Shown here piece after piece: positions 1-14,000 of a stretch of DNA of 64,000 nt. The notes below the pieces were generated by a model. It worked only from the letters and a program-made list of their open reading frames with translations, had not been told where the DNA came from and made no database searches. Position 1 is the stretch's first letter. Each line of letters starts with the position of its first letter. The DNA comes from Branchiostoma floridae (lineage: Eukaryota; Chordata; Leptocardii; Amphioxiformes; Branchiostomatidae). A program made the position numbers and the translations under genes. The stretch spans positions 19,668,225-19,732,224 of the forward strand of contig NC_049990.1 in the NCBI RefSeq assembly GCF_000003815.2, written 5' to 3'.

Positions 1-611
1 CAGCTGGGCAGGTTAGCTTGGGTGGATGGGAATCTGGAAGGCATATAGAATATAATCCAATTGTACAATATGATTATGTTTACGTCATACCTGAGCCGTA
101 CTAACGTTCGATACGGGTGTTCCAGACCAATATATATATATCAAATGGGCTTTCTACTTTTATCACACGGGCTTCCATAAAATAACAACAGACTTCGCAT
201 GCGCCTAGTGCGCCGCTGTCGAAAATTTAAGTCCATGTATCGGACTCTGACGTTAAAATTGCTGTTGTTACAATTCTTTATTTGAAGGCGTTCTCTTCCC
301 ACATTTTTGTTATTAAAATGCTGGACCGTCGGGCGATCCTACCCGTTGTCGGGCTGGTACCTCTGGTGATACAGGGTGCAACGTTGTAAAACTCTAGTAC
401 GTAATGCAATCAGTCAATTCCGCTGGACTTTCTGTACATGTGTAGAAATACTTGAATATGATGACGATGATCTAAGGGGCAACTCTATAGTTAAGTTGGT
501 CTGTCCTTAAGAAAGCTTTCTCGAACTTAAACATCCAGAAGACACGTATCCTTGAAATGACATGAGACAATTATATATGTAACCAACTACAAAAGCAAGT
601 AACAAACGTAC
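1..611. other. Left edge, no feature supported
   Basis: This stretch lies downstream of the last exon I can define for the minus-strand LRP-like gene, whose donor site is at 611. It should be intron of that gene, but I could not find the next exon. A short plus-strand frame beginning with ATG at 319 reads like a signal peptide and ends at a GT, but nothing joins to it. Confidence 0.4.
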
Positions 612-2009
612 CGTTCACTATTATGGAAAATGAGCAGCTAATAGACATCCCCCATCCGTCCGTCGCCTCCAGAACCACTTGTTGGGGCCCTGGGCTATAT
701 GTGATGTATCCCGGAAGGCTAGGGTTGCCACTAACTTCTATTAACTGTCCATTTCTGTCCCAGGCTGTAACGGTCTTGTTTATATATACCCGTCCATTGG
801 CGTCGGCTGGTAACTCTACAACAATTGTTTGACCTTGAGGACACATTTCAGCAAATGTGGGACCGATGGGTGGGCTCGACTTCGTTGGAGTAGATTCTGA
901 AGTTTGTTTACTTGTTGTTCCGGGTCCATGGGAAGTGGATATTGTTCTTGTTGTTGTTCTTGTTGTTGTTCTTGTTGTTTTTGTTGTTGATGACGGCTTT
1001 GGTACTGGTGTGGTTGCTATAATTGGTGAAATAGCAGAAGGTGATAGTGTTGGTGTTGTGGAGGCTGTAGATGATGAAATAGACGGGGATGATACTGTTG
1101 ATGTGGTGGCTGAAGATGATAAAATAGCAGCAGGAGATGGTGTTGATGGTGTGGAGGCTGTAGATGATGACATGGTAGGAATAGATGTTGATGGTGTGGT
1201 GGCAGAAGATGATGAAATAGCAGCAGGAGATGGTGTTGATGGTGTGGAGGCTGTAGATGATGACATGGCAGGAATAGATGTTGATGGTGTGGTGGCAGAA
1301 TATGATGGTTTTGATGGTGTAGTGGCTGTAGATGATGAAAAAGCAGGAGGTGATGATGATGTGGTGCTTGTAGATGATGAAGTAACAGGAGGCGATGGTG
1401 AAGTGGCTGTAGATGATGACGTAATAGGAGATGATGCTGTTGATGTGGTGGCTGTAGAAGAGGAAAAAGGAGATGATGATGATGATGGTAATGATGTGGT
1501 GGTGGTTGTAGATGATGTAGTAGGAGATGGTGGTGTAGATACTGTAGCTGATGAAATAGCGGGAGATGATACTGTTGATGTGGTAGCTGTAGAAGATGAA
1601 ATAGCAGATGATGATGATGGTGGTGATGATGTGGTGGTTGCTGTAGATGATGTAGTAAGAAATGATGGGGTAGATACTGTAGGTGATAAAATAGCAGGAG
1701 ATGATGGTGTTGGAGAGGTGGCTGCAGATGATGACATTGCAGCAGATGGTGGCATCGGTGTCGATGCTGTAGATGATGATGTTGGAGTGGTGACTGCAGA
1801 TGATGACATTGCAGATGGTGTCGCTGATGTGGATGGTGAAGTTATAGGTACTGGTTCTGGTGTTTTACTTGGTGTAATGGTTGGGACATCAGGACCACAC
1901 GACAGACCATCAGGATAAAGATAACCCGCCTCTCCACATCCACAGGTCCTGCTGCCGAGCGTCGGTAAGCACAGCCCATCACAACCACCGTTATTGAGAT
2001 CACACGGAC
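612..2009 (-). CDS. Large exon: EGF 3, mucin-like Ser/Thr region, HYR-like domain
   Basis: This 1398-base exon is far longer than its neighbours (107-246 bases). It opens after an AG acceptor with a six-cysteine EGF (motif CDLNNGGC) that closes the third propeller-EGF module. About 340 residues follow that are almost only Ser, Thr, Pro and Ala, a likely O-glycosylated mucin-type stalk. The last 80 residues read as an HYR-like domain with a [10 protein letters not shown] core and a final Cys-rich strand (CSFSIIV). The donor is G|GTACGT at 611. The complementary strand is open for 353 codons (857-1918) as Asp/Val-rich sequence; this is a by-product of the biased codons and is not annotated as a gene. 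Confidence 0.85.
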
Positions 2010-5000
2010 CTATGTACAAGGTGAAACAATTCTCAAATACTTGTTTGACATTGTTGCATAGACTTAATCTGCTTTCCATTGAATTGTGAGTTCTTAAAGA
2101 CTCATTAAGAATTCTATAAATTATTCACTACATTTTTGCACTTACTAGTATTTGTTTGTTTATTTGTGTATATTCATATACATTTATGTCATATGGTGCT
2201 GTTAAAACAAGTTAAGTACACAGCAACACGTTGTCTTTGCTATTGTCGTTGCTATCTTGCTGTCATAAAAATAGAATTTCCAAACTACTATTGAAAATGT
2301 AGAATACCACCGTCATGACTAGACTTCGATGACATACATGTAAATTGGTAATGCTATTTTGCAGATTATTTTTTTTTCTTACCTGGATATAGTAATTGCT
2401 GGTATTCATGATATAGGCGGATTCCATAAGGTTTTGTAGACAGTTCTGTGAGTCTTGTCGTGACGAATTTACCCTCGGCGTTGTTTACTCCCATCCTGAT
2501 TACGTGGTTGGTACGATCCGTCCAAAGGACATAGTCCTGGATAAAACAGAATACAAATGTTTGATGATAGTACATACAGTGTAACGAGGGGTGATACGGC
2601 CTTATTAGTCACGTTCGAGACCGCATACATTCCACTGAAGCGCCACCTTGCGGTTAGAGTGAAGAATCAGTCAGTATTACCACGGAAATGCTGACAGGTG
2701 GACAATGGGATACAAACTCTTGCATAATGGAATGAAACGTTATGGGGGTATATAACCTTAGTCACGTTTGGGAACGCTTTCTTTCCACTGAAGCGCCATC
2801 TAGCGATGGGAAGTAGATCCTGTCAGGATTGCTATGATAAAAGTGGCAAAATACTACCGCAACGCTAACAGATGAGAATATCTTCGTTTTGAATAACAAT
2901 CTTTGTGAACATGATGGAGTAGTTTCTTTTCCTACATTGTTACTTTTAGTAGCTCTTTGGCCTTCTGGAGATCGATTTAAAATCATTACCCAACCTTTAT
3001 CAAGGGAAGATCACTTGCCTCATGGAACCTAACATCATACCTTGAAGGTAGTAATTCCGAATAGCCCGATATAGTTGGCCCGCCAGTGCTCCACGACATC
3101 CCCTCCGGTAAGATTGCAAGATTGCATGGTTCCTTGTAGGCTATCCACCCAGTACAGTCTATAATAAATACCTCAGTATTAGAATAGCAAACAAAGATTT
3201 AAAACAAAAAGAATACCAGTATAATTTCCACCAGGGGACGCCTTTGCTATAAATACGTCACAAAAACACCACTGCAGTTCCTGTACAAACCGCATCGAGC
3301 GCTTGCTCCAAATGAGCTGTCTCCTCAAAATACACAGGGAAACATATTCAAATATAGCATTAGTACTTGCAAGTTTCAAAGCGTCATACCTATCGTTTTC
3401 AAGATCGATTGCAATCCCTGTGGGTTCGCTGTCTATGTGATACGGAACCACAGTTCTTCTGTCCGTACCGGCAAGAGATGTACTTGATATTTTACCCGCT
3501 TCGGTCCAGAAGAGCAGTCTAAAAAGGAAAGAATTGGTCGACCTTATAAGAACTTCTTGTACATTTACAATTAATGGCAAAGAATTTCATGCATGTGTAC
3601 AGTTACTCGATTAACGTGTGTATTGTGAATTGCAATATTCTTTTGATGGGCTAAACTAGTGACTACTGATGAACTGTAAGGGGCTACTACGCGTACCTTT
3701 CTGGCGGATGAACAGCAATTCCTCGCGGCTGGTTCAGGTTGTCTATGAGAACCTGGCGGAAGCTGCCATCCAGGCGAGACACGTACATCCGACCGGATAG
3801 GCGTTCTGTCCAGTACAGGTTGGATGATACCCAATCCACGGCAATACCTGTTTTAGAACGAAGGTGCAGTAGAATTCATCAGTAAAGGAGGATATTGTTT
3901 TTAGCGGGATTTATTTCGGTTTATGTGAAAACGTAGGAAATTTTTCGGTCTTAACGATATTTTTGGTGCGTGTCCGTAGTTATTTGAATAATGAAATGAC
4001 AGTATGTTAGGCGGCAGATGGTGTAACCGGAGACTCGCAGGATGGGAAAGTAGGGTTGGCCCGGGTCCAAATTTGGTCCTACAGGTTGGCCGGAAATTGC
4101 GTAGACAGAACAACGACGTGTTTTCTCTATGCTGATGCAATAGCGTTGAGATGAGCGATGCGAAATTGTATCTTCAATTTTCAACTTCTTTTCACGTAAT
4201 TTCTTTTCGATGATAACATACCTTCAATGCCGTCACCGCTGGTGTATAAGTTGAACGACTCGTTTTGTCCAAGAAGCTCCAGACGATGAATGCTCCGCAT
4301 CCCGTTGTCCTCTTCCTGAACGTAGAACAGCATCTTTCCTATACAAAAAATAACACACGAAATATTATAGTGACATCGATCAAGCAAGGAGAAAACATTA
4401 GAAACTGTTAAGAATTATTAGAGATACGAAAATCACATAAGGCCTACGTCACATTTTCAAACCGGGTCCCGACCGGGCAGCTATGAGGAAGGAAAAGTAT
4501 GATACAAAAGACACCAAACTACACAAGACTTAAAGAAAATTCTGAGTAGTCATGGGCATTATGAGTGTATATTTTTACATACACTGAACTATTTTCGTTT
4601 TCACAAACAGTCCGGCCGGGCCCAAGTTTGGAGATGTGACGCAATCTGTTATATTATGTATATATACTTGGACGCACGAGCCCAGCTTCTNNNNNNNNNN
4701 NNNNNNNNNNNNNNNNNNNNNNNNNNNNNNNNNNNNNNNNNNNNNNNNNNNNNNNNNNNNNNNNNNNNNNNNNNNNNNNNNNNNNNNNNNATATGTTATA
4801 TGATATACACAGTCACACCCCATCTCCCCTCATCCCGTCCTAACCCCACCCGAAACTTCCAAGTATGTCCCACTAGCATTGACAAATACACGAAGTCACC
4901 GCTTATTCGCCTGACTATTCAATGCGACACGTACCGGCATAGTCGTAATCCATAGCAAAGACCTTGTGCCCTTGGACCACGTAGGTAAAGTTTAGATCGG

Positions 5001-8000
5001 CCATGGCATGGAGGTCTGCGATGTTGTGAGGGAACATCATGATGCCGTCATCCGTTGCAACCAGGAGAGCGGACGAAAAACGATGACCACCTGCAAAAAA
5101 ATCAGATTTCATAGTGGCGTCGTATAGGTGTAATGGTTAGGGTGGTTAGTCCATAGCCAGAAGCCAGAGGTCCTGGATTCGAATCCCATACCATGCCACC
5201 GATGTGGTGCCACACGACTGTCCTCACATCACCCCTGTGCAAAAATGGGTACTTCACTTCAGTTGTGTGTGTGGGGGAGGGGGGAGGATAGCGATGGGCT
5301 CCGATTTACAACATCATGCGCTAGACACAGTGGGTAACAATCCACTGCTCCTACGGCCTCCAAAAAGGCTATGTGACTACTTTTAGCTTTACCCTTAGAA
5401 TACAGAAGGCGTACAGAATACCTCGGTCCTTATTCTTACAAACTTTATGGTAGAATAATGTCAATCCGAGGAGACTGAGCAACCTTCAATACAGACAAAA
5501 TGCAAACGTATTAACTAAATTTATCGTTTCAAGATTAAGTGTATATTTTTGCTTACTCTCTAGACAGGTGTGTTTATCCTCTGCCAGGACATGGCCAGGT
5601 AGACATAGACACCTGTGCTGACGAGCATCACCGACGCAGGTGTGCTGACAGCCGCCATTGTTTACCTGACACTCACCTGTTCCAAACAACAACAAAAACA
5701 ATGACACAAATTTGTCTCCAATCATGATTTTTTTTTTCAAAATCATTTTCAAAATGCATATAGTAAGGTTCTTTAGGCACTAACAGGGAGTACTTACTTC
5801 CAACGTTTCGGTGACTGTCAGACACCATCATCAGGGTTAGACAGACATCGAAACGTTGGAAGTAAGTACTCCTTGCTTTTGCCTAAAGAACCTTCAATAT
5901 GAATAATTGCCAACCTGATGAAGTTATGTACGGATGTTTTACATGAAACTAACTTTTCAATGTCGATGAAGATTCGACAGGTAATAAGAAACGAAAGGTA
6001 CATGCAGTAACAGATATGCAATTTGGAAGCTGAGTTTGGTATTATAGGTTAATTATGGGTTTAAAACTACCAAGTTTGTCCCACTGGCGTTTTCAAATAG
6101 CCACCGTTCATACGCCAAGCACTGGATCTTTGTTTAAAGACTGGCAAAATCTCGGCTAGTATGTGGAAAAAAGAATGCGGATCTAAAACACATTACTTTC
6201 TGTCCAAGGTTGTCTACTTTCATCGTAGAATTCGACGCCAAATATGTAGGAAGCCTGTCTATCTCCTACAGCAACCTCATCCGTTCCGTTCGCAAAGATC
6301 AGCCTGTCATTGTACCAATCCGCTATGACTATCTCCCTCTGAAAAAAGAAAACAAATGTTACAATTTCTTTCCCATTCAATGATTTAAAACTGCATTAAA
6401 TGTTAACTTGAAAGTTCATCTGTGTTGGTAGAAGTCAGACTTTTTCGCCAGAGAGATTAAAGAAGCAATCTACATCCGGGCTTTACAACCATCCCTAAAC
6501 AGAGACGGTGGGCGCCATAGACTTCATGCAACCTATAATCCACTGCTTACTGAGTCACGTGTTCTTTCTGCATAACGTGACGTCACGACAGCAGTGGATT
6601 GTTCATTCCTTGACAAAGACTGATGCTGTGCAATCGAAAATTTGGGTGAGTCCAATGTAGGTGTTGGAAATTACAGTTCAACTATTTCAAGAATGCATTA
6701 AATGTTAATTCAGTTAAAGAACTCACTTCGCTAAGACAGGTAACAATGTGAAATCGTAGCCATGTCATGTGTTGTGATCGCCTTACGAAATGCACTAGTC
6801 AGATTACTGGCCAGGTGTTTTGTCACGTAACAGCCATGGGTGGGTCGTTAATCCCTAATTTGCATAATGCTGCTACTTACTCCATCGAAGGTAATATCGT
6901 AGAAAAGTGTTCCTGGCAGTGCGTAGAAAATTCTTCTATTGCTTCCATCCAGGTCACATGACTCGATGACGTCAAGGCCAGTATCGGCCCAGAAAAGCCT
7001 GAGAACGCGGTAAGAAAAACATAGTTCAGTTTGTTGCATTTTAAATCATTCGGCTAAAAGGCATTTCTAGGTTAGCTCATCCATTGGAATTCACAAACAC
7101 CACACCATGTCAAAGACAAAAGATACAACGAAATGGAATTCTGCTGCAGTATACCAAAGCCATACATAAGGAGGCCCGAAATTTGACTGTTATCCCCCTC
7201 TTCCCATCTTCTACCAAATCAAACAATTCTAACTTTGTGCTGACTACAAATATTTGCAAACACAAACGCACGCAGACATACGACCACAGGCAGACAGACC
7301 AAAAACAATACCTCCAAGTTTCATGGAGGTAGTTACTATGACATACATACCTGTCATTAATATAGTCGATGACCATACCGCTGGGCCTTTGCAGATTTTG
7401 CTTGACCAGGACCGTTCTGTTCTCTCCGGACAGAGTAGCCCTCTCAATCTTAGGCTCCTTCCCCCAGTCGTTCCAGAACAGGAATCTTGAACATATAATG
7501 GAAAGAGACCATACCATTGACCAAAATGCCTTATTTTCTGCATTTCTAAAGAACATGCTGTTCCAACAAATTTGACCCAACAAATACAATTTAACAATGT
7601 AAAAGGATCTAACGAGTATTGGTATTTTCACAATCATATTGTAATATAGAAATATAATATAATATAGAAATATATAGTAATATACAATGTATATGATATA
7701 CATTGTACAGACACGTGTATATAAATAAATTGAATAAAGCAGTGTGATTTTTACTACTCATTCGTACATCAAGTGTCCAAAAGCTTTTTGTTATTAACTT
7801 GTTAATGAATTGTGTTATACTGGTATAAACTTCGTCACCCAGATGCAAGATCGAAAAATTGTATACCCTTGGCATGCGGACGACCAAAAGAGACTAATTT
7901 TTTTAGCTATGTTTGGGTAACTTAATACACGACCTTTTTCCAAGACCTAACACCCCAAGCATAATATTTACCCTCTCACAGGGTGAACCACGATGCCGCG

Positions 8001-11000
8001 CGGTCGGTCCAACTGTGTCTGTGCGATGACGTGATGGTATGACGTGTTGTAGTTGACCATCCCGATCCAGTTGTAAACACCATCCGTGTAATACAGGTTC
8101 TGATTCAACCAATCAGTTGCCAAGTGTTTCACTGCGTTGGAGACCCCACGTAAAATAACTAGATGGCTGCCTTGGTTGAAATTAGTCTTGAAAAAAGGGA
8201 AGATTTGAATGTAAATGAAGGTCGGACATCCATAGACAATACGAAGGACAACAGTTACAGGCAACTGGCAAGGCTTTGTAAACGGTGAGACGTTTTACAT
8301 GACGCAAGGTATACGTAGTCGATGCTACCTGAAACGTTTAACCTTTTACAACATTCATCAGTTGCCCCATAAACCGCTGTCATGCGTAAGAGTGGAATGC
8401 TATCTAAACCAGCATGGAATATACTGGCACCAATAGTAACAATAAACCAAACAACTACTAGGGGTTCAATCGTAGATACCTGCTAACTTATAAATATTAG
8501 ACATTAGAAAAAGGACTTGCAATTCAGGCAATTAATGTGAACAGTTTCAGCATAAAGAAATCAACCACCTTCGTTTAAAATGTTCAAAAGACAGAGAATG
8601 GAAACGTGGCATATATAACAGAAGTGAAAATATAAAAAAAAAACATCCATACAAGTTTCCCTGAAGTACCTCAGGAAGCTACTAAGATATCTATTCCTTA
8701 ACATCCGTTTTATTGATACATACCCACCAATCAAACATTATGAAGATCCTCAGCTTCTCGAATTATGCTGTTAACATCAATCGTACATACATCCACAGCC
8801 ACCCATTCGAAACAGAAGTATGGCCTTCGGGCGAATGTAATTTAGACGGTAATAGAACCTACCATGTATATTGTCTTCGTTCCAGAGTTGACCCAAAACA
8901 GTAAGTTCTGCCGGATGTCATAGTCTATAGCGTCTATGTATGAAGGTGGTTGGACGGTATGTAGTGTCGTTATGGGGAAGCTGCCGGTCATACCCCGGAC
9001 CCTGCTACTGTCTCCGGCCAACATGACCACCGAGGTACTGTCAAACGTTCGCTCACGGTCAATCCACAAAAAGCTGGGAGACACGGGGACTGAAAAAACA
9101 TAGAACAACGTTTTAGTTGTATGTGGTAATGATTGAGTACCAAGCAAGCACATAAACATTCACACTGTTTCTGTTATCGTCCGTTGTATTACTTTCATAA
9201 AATCTGAGGTTTTGTAGTCAAATGGATTCTTTTTTTTTTTTGAGCAGGGCATGTCAACTGGAATGGAAAGTGGTGCAACAGGATACTTCAAAAATTATAT
9301 GAGAATACTTTGCGTTTGGGAATGCATCTGTATGAAGTGACACCTATAGCTGCAGTGCAATATGAAGCAGTCAGAATTGTCCTGTTGACAGGCGATAATT
9401 TGGCTGTGTACAAAGAAATTTGCCTTTCACATGTTTACTGACATGCTAAGCTTATAAACCCACGGGGTTACTTTGAAAAGAAGGATAAGGTTCTAGCTAC
9501 TTATTACCTATCAATACGACACATTGCTTTCTCGTAGTTTATATCATGTAATCATTAATAGTTTCTATCAGCCACCATGTAATTTAGTGAATACAAACAA
9601 CATATTTTACCATATACCTGTAATATCTTAACGGCGCTTTTCAGATGAGTCTCTCTAACTGTTTGCCACAGTGGAATTAGACATGTATTTATTATAGTTT
9701 CCAGCTTAAAAGCACATAGGGATCTATTCCATTGCCTTTGTTGTGTTTCACAAAATGGTAAGACTCGTCACCTATTGGACCGCAGGAAGAGCTGTCGTTT
9801 TGTAGTACCCAGCTGTTCCGACAGGCGCACGTCCTCCCTCCGGGCCGAGCCAGGCACAACTCAAGACATTCTCCGTTAGACACCGAACAGGCTGGAAATA
9901 AATTCCGTCAATATCTTACATTATCTATGAAAGATTGATTTTTGTCAAGGATAAGAAACCCCGTCAGAAAATAACAACGTCTCAAGTAATGGGTTTTCTA
10001 TTTTTGTTACGTGTTTCTAAGAAAAACTTGATACCCTCGAGTACGTAAAAAACTCACCTGACGACGGGATGGCGTCAGCATCCGTCCTGTTCACATAGAT
10101 ACCATTAGGTGAGGGGAACCCAGTAGCGATCTGTTGGTGTATGTTAGGTGACGCCTTTGCAGCCCTGGAGAAAAGAGGCATTTCCTTGTGAAAACAAAAT
10201 TCAACAACAGATATTAAAAAAAAAAAAAAATCATCAGGATGACTGATCAGGACACACAAAACCTTTTTTCTGAACACATGATCTTCCGGTGGTGTAATCG
10301 TGCTGTAAGAAACGGGTCAAAGGTTATTGAAAGTAGGTAGCAGCCCCCGTCCCGGCTCAATGAGGAATAACAGGGACTATTGAATAAACATTATCTGTGT
10401 TGGAAAGTAGTTGATGGTATTTTCCGTACTGTAATGTATTAATACATATAGATATTCTAATATACATGAAGGTATTCAATTATCAAACAAAAGTAACCTG
10501 TCCTACATGAAAGACAAACTGTCAATTAAAAAATACCATTTTTAATTGTCAAGGAAACTGGCAACGTGCTACAGCGTTTAAATTTGAAAAGGCTTGGTAT
10601 TGACCAACCAATACTGCGGTAAACTATGCATAAAAAGGACCACACATGGTTTTAAAGATAAACAAATATACATGTTCCGCTGTAGAACCGTAGGAAGCCG
10701 TCAGGATGCCCATTTTTGAATTTACGTCTTACCGATACATACGCCAAAAATAGTTACTCAAGCAACTGGATATGTCTTAGCCTTGCTATCCTTTGAAATC
10801 CAAATTGTCTTCAGCAAGTTCAGCTTGACTTTGGCTCAGCTTTGTTTTCTTTGGAATCCAAATTGTCTTCAGTCTGAATTGTCTTACAACGTTTCCTATT
10901 GGGCAGCTGAAATTGTCTTCATTCATAGTTAGAGTATAAAAGACCTGTTTCTTGCAGATCACTTCAGTGTCACTGACGAAGGAAAGTGGATTCTTTCCGA

Positions 11001-14000
11001 AACGTCTGACCGTTTCAAAACCATATCCAGTTGCTTGAGTAACTATTTTTGGCGTATCGTATTACCTGGATGTCTAACCTACATCGACTTACCGATACAT
11101 ACTCACCTACCAAGCAAAGATCATGGTCATCTATTCACTACTTCTACAGTTAGTGCCATACTGTTTACATCAAGCACACATGCATCCACAGCTACTTTTA
11201 CCCCAGTAAAACCAAAAACATGGCGAATGTAAAAAGAAAAGTGTGCACCCTTACATTACTACATAGGGCACATTCCAGGCTGTCCAGTACACGTGTTGGT
11301 TATCCAAAGCCAGTCCAAACAGGCCGGGCTGGTGAACGCTGGTCAGATGTAACTGGTTATGACCGGACAGATCAGCACTCTGTATGGTTTGGTATGCTGC
11401 ATCACTCCAGTAAAGTCGCTGCTCTGTTTGAGAGTATAGATAGCTAGATATAAAACAATGCTGATTTTTGCTGTCAGCATACACAATATCACGGATGTCC
11501 GTCGTTTCTTTGTTCTGTCAAATTCCTTGAAATATTTTACATAAAAAGCAATGTACATCTAGAGCAAGCTGACAAGGAAACCTAATTCTACAACACTTCT
11601 TTTTTTTTTTACATCAAAATCTATCTGCCATGAAATAATCAAGACCATAACGTGTCCAGGACAGAAACGGAAGTTCTACTGCGTGCAGTACTAAGATCAC
11701 AAACAGGGAAGCCAAAAAGGGGCATTGAACTTCGTCTTCCCGACCCCTATAAAGATACCAAATATCATTACAATCCATCCGAAGGTTCTAACGCTATGCT
11801 GATCACAAATATCTAGAAACACAAGCAAACATGATAAAATGATATCTCATTTTTTTTCATGGAGATAACAACAAGAAGAACAGACAATGGAAAGACACAG
11901 CCCCTAAAAACGGTAAAGGAGAAAACGAATTCGAACCGGTGTAGTCAATGGCGAGTCCACGTGGTCTACCGAAGATATAGCTGATGATGACAGTCCTCCC
12001 GGTCCCGTCCATGGCTGCGCGCTCGATCCTACTGTAAACGCCCCAGTCAGTCCAGAACATGTAGCTGTAAATAGTAATTATGTCGAATTACACACATTAC
12101 CATGGTGAATTGTAAGTGACATGCACTACATACAGAAAACTCGAGATACAACTCCACTGTAGCTTTTGTACACTGGTTTATTAAGAAGCAATAAGCATAA
12201 TAGTCCTCCTGGCAGCCTAAGAGGCTGAATTGCGAGGACATTACAATCATGTTCCATTCAAACTACATCAATTAGAAAACTTTATGAACGACGTTAAAAC
12301 AATGGGTCAATAGTTACTAGTTAAAATACAATATCGAAGTAATACGAATCTGTTATGTTCAAAGAATTCCGCTATTTACAAACTTAGACTTTATATAGAC
12401 TTTTAGAACTTCAACAAGACAGCTTTGTAAAAAAACGAGTTCGTAAGTCACCATGAGGAGGCAATAATTGTAATAGTCAGTCAGCTTTTATGTCCTCGGT
12501 ATAAGTTTATTGGCTGATCAGTGAAAAATGTGAACTAGCACACTAAACCCGTATATGTGCTTTGCACACTTTCGACATATGTGGCCGAGATTGTAACTGC
12601 ACTGTCAGGGAATTCGTGTAAAGTGTTTTTACCAAGGGAACAACGTCGGGGGGCATGGCGAGTATAGAATAAAAAGTGCAAGTATGGAACCAATTGGTTC
12701 CGAGCACAACGCTCTAACCGTTTCAAAGGCGTGAGGTCATACCGACGCACCCACTGTGACCAACCTTCCCATCCTGCCAGTTCTGATTACACCATCTTCA
12801 TCTTCCACCTCACATCCTGACACTCTACATTATTCAAATACTTACGGACACAAACACACAGACCAAAAAAATACATCCGTTTCACACAGTGGTGAAAAGG
12901 TTTTACCCATTTGCGGGATCCACGACAATATCCCCCAGGTGCCCCACGCCCTGTGACACCAATGTCCGGACATATCGTCCGTCCAGCCTGGCTACAGAGA
13001 TGGTCTCTGCATGGAGGTCCGTCCAGAACATGTTCTCCCCGGGTAGGTCTAGGGCAAGGCCGTCTGCAGCTAGGGTACAAAAAGGAAAGAAAACAACACT
13101 TTGAATCACTGGATTCTTTAATCTAATACAGCTATGTAATGCTGTGTCAAAGACAAAGTTTCAAGTTTGAAGACAAAGTTTCAAATTCAAAATAACCCTA
13201 CACATAAGAAAGCTATTGTAGACATGACATTCCACATGCAATGCGCCATAACCGATAGAACACATGTTAACCAATCAATACAGTAGACCTCGTTCTGTGT
13301 ATGAAGATCGGATGTAAACTGTTAATCGTTGTATAATATTGTTACTGACAAACATGCAATTCTGACGTCCGACATCTCTTCCGCTCAACCGAATGCTTCA
13401 GGTTTACGACGGAAATTAGGGGTAACATTTATTTATGTTTAAAAACTGAAATGTCTTAAAAGTACACGATAGATTTAGAGTTAGCATTATCTAACATGAT
13501 ATACCGCTCACAAGCATTTCTACGCAGAACTATACTAACCGATAGTATAGTCTTTCATGTAGCGTTAATAGTGTGTAATACCACATCTAGCCCATGTGGA
13601 CAAGATAAAGATGAGTTAACAAGTGTAACATACTGATGACACCGCTGTCCGCCAGTGTCTCTATCCCTGAGCCGTTCCTATGTCCCCGCATGATGACCTC
13701 ATCCCAGTAGTCCGTCCAGTACACGTGGTCGGTTCGAGGATCGTAACTAACGGCCTGAGGGTGCGTTAACTGTCCCAGCGGCAGGGGGCGCTTCGTGCCG
13801 TCCGCTATGTTCACTTCCGTGATGGTTTGTAAATCATCGTCGGCTACAAGTAGGAAATCTGCGGTAGGGGTGACTGGAACTGCAAATATTAGAGGAGGTT
13901 TAAAAAATAATTAGAATAACAAGGTTTCGGTCAGTCCACTGATCCTTCTGAATTGAAATGACCCGAAGCCTATGTCACGTGACCTGAACGGAAGTGTGAC

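Noticed and set aside
319-379. Plus-strand ATG with a signal-peptide-like reading and a possible GT donor
   Set aside because: No matching downstream exon; it lies within or beside a minus-strand gene and is short enough to be chance.
857-1918. 353-codon plus-strand frame rich in Asp and Val
   Set aside because: It is the exact complement of the Ser/Thr-rich exon; its bias follows from the repeats of that exon, and no domain is visible.
5114-5190. A functional tRNA gene
   Set aside because: A and B boxes are present, but the anticodon arm is not convincing and the sequence continues into a SINE body found twice more.
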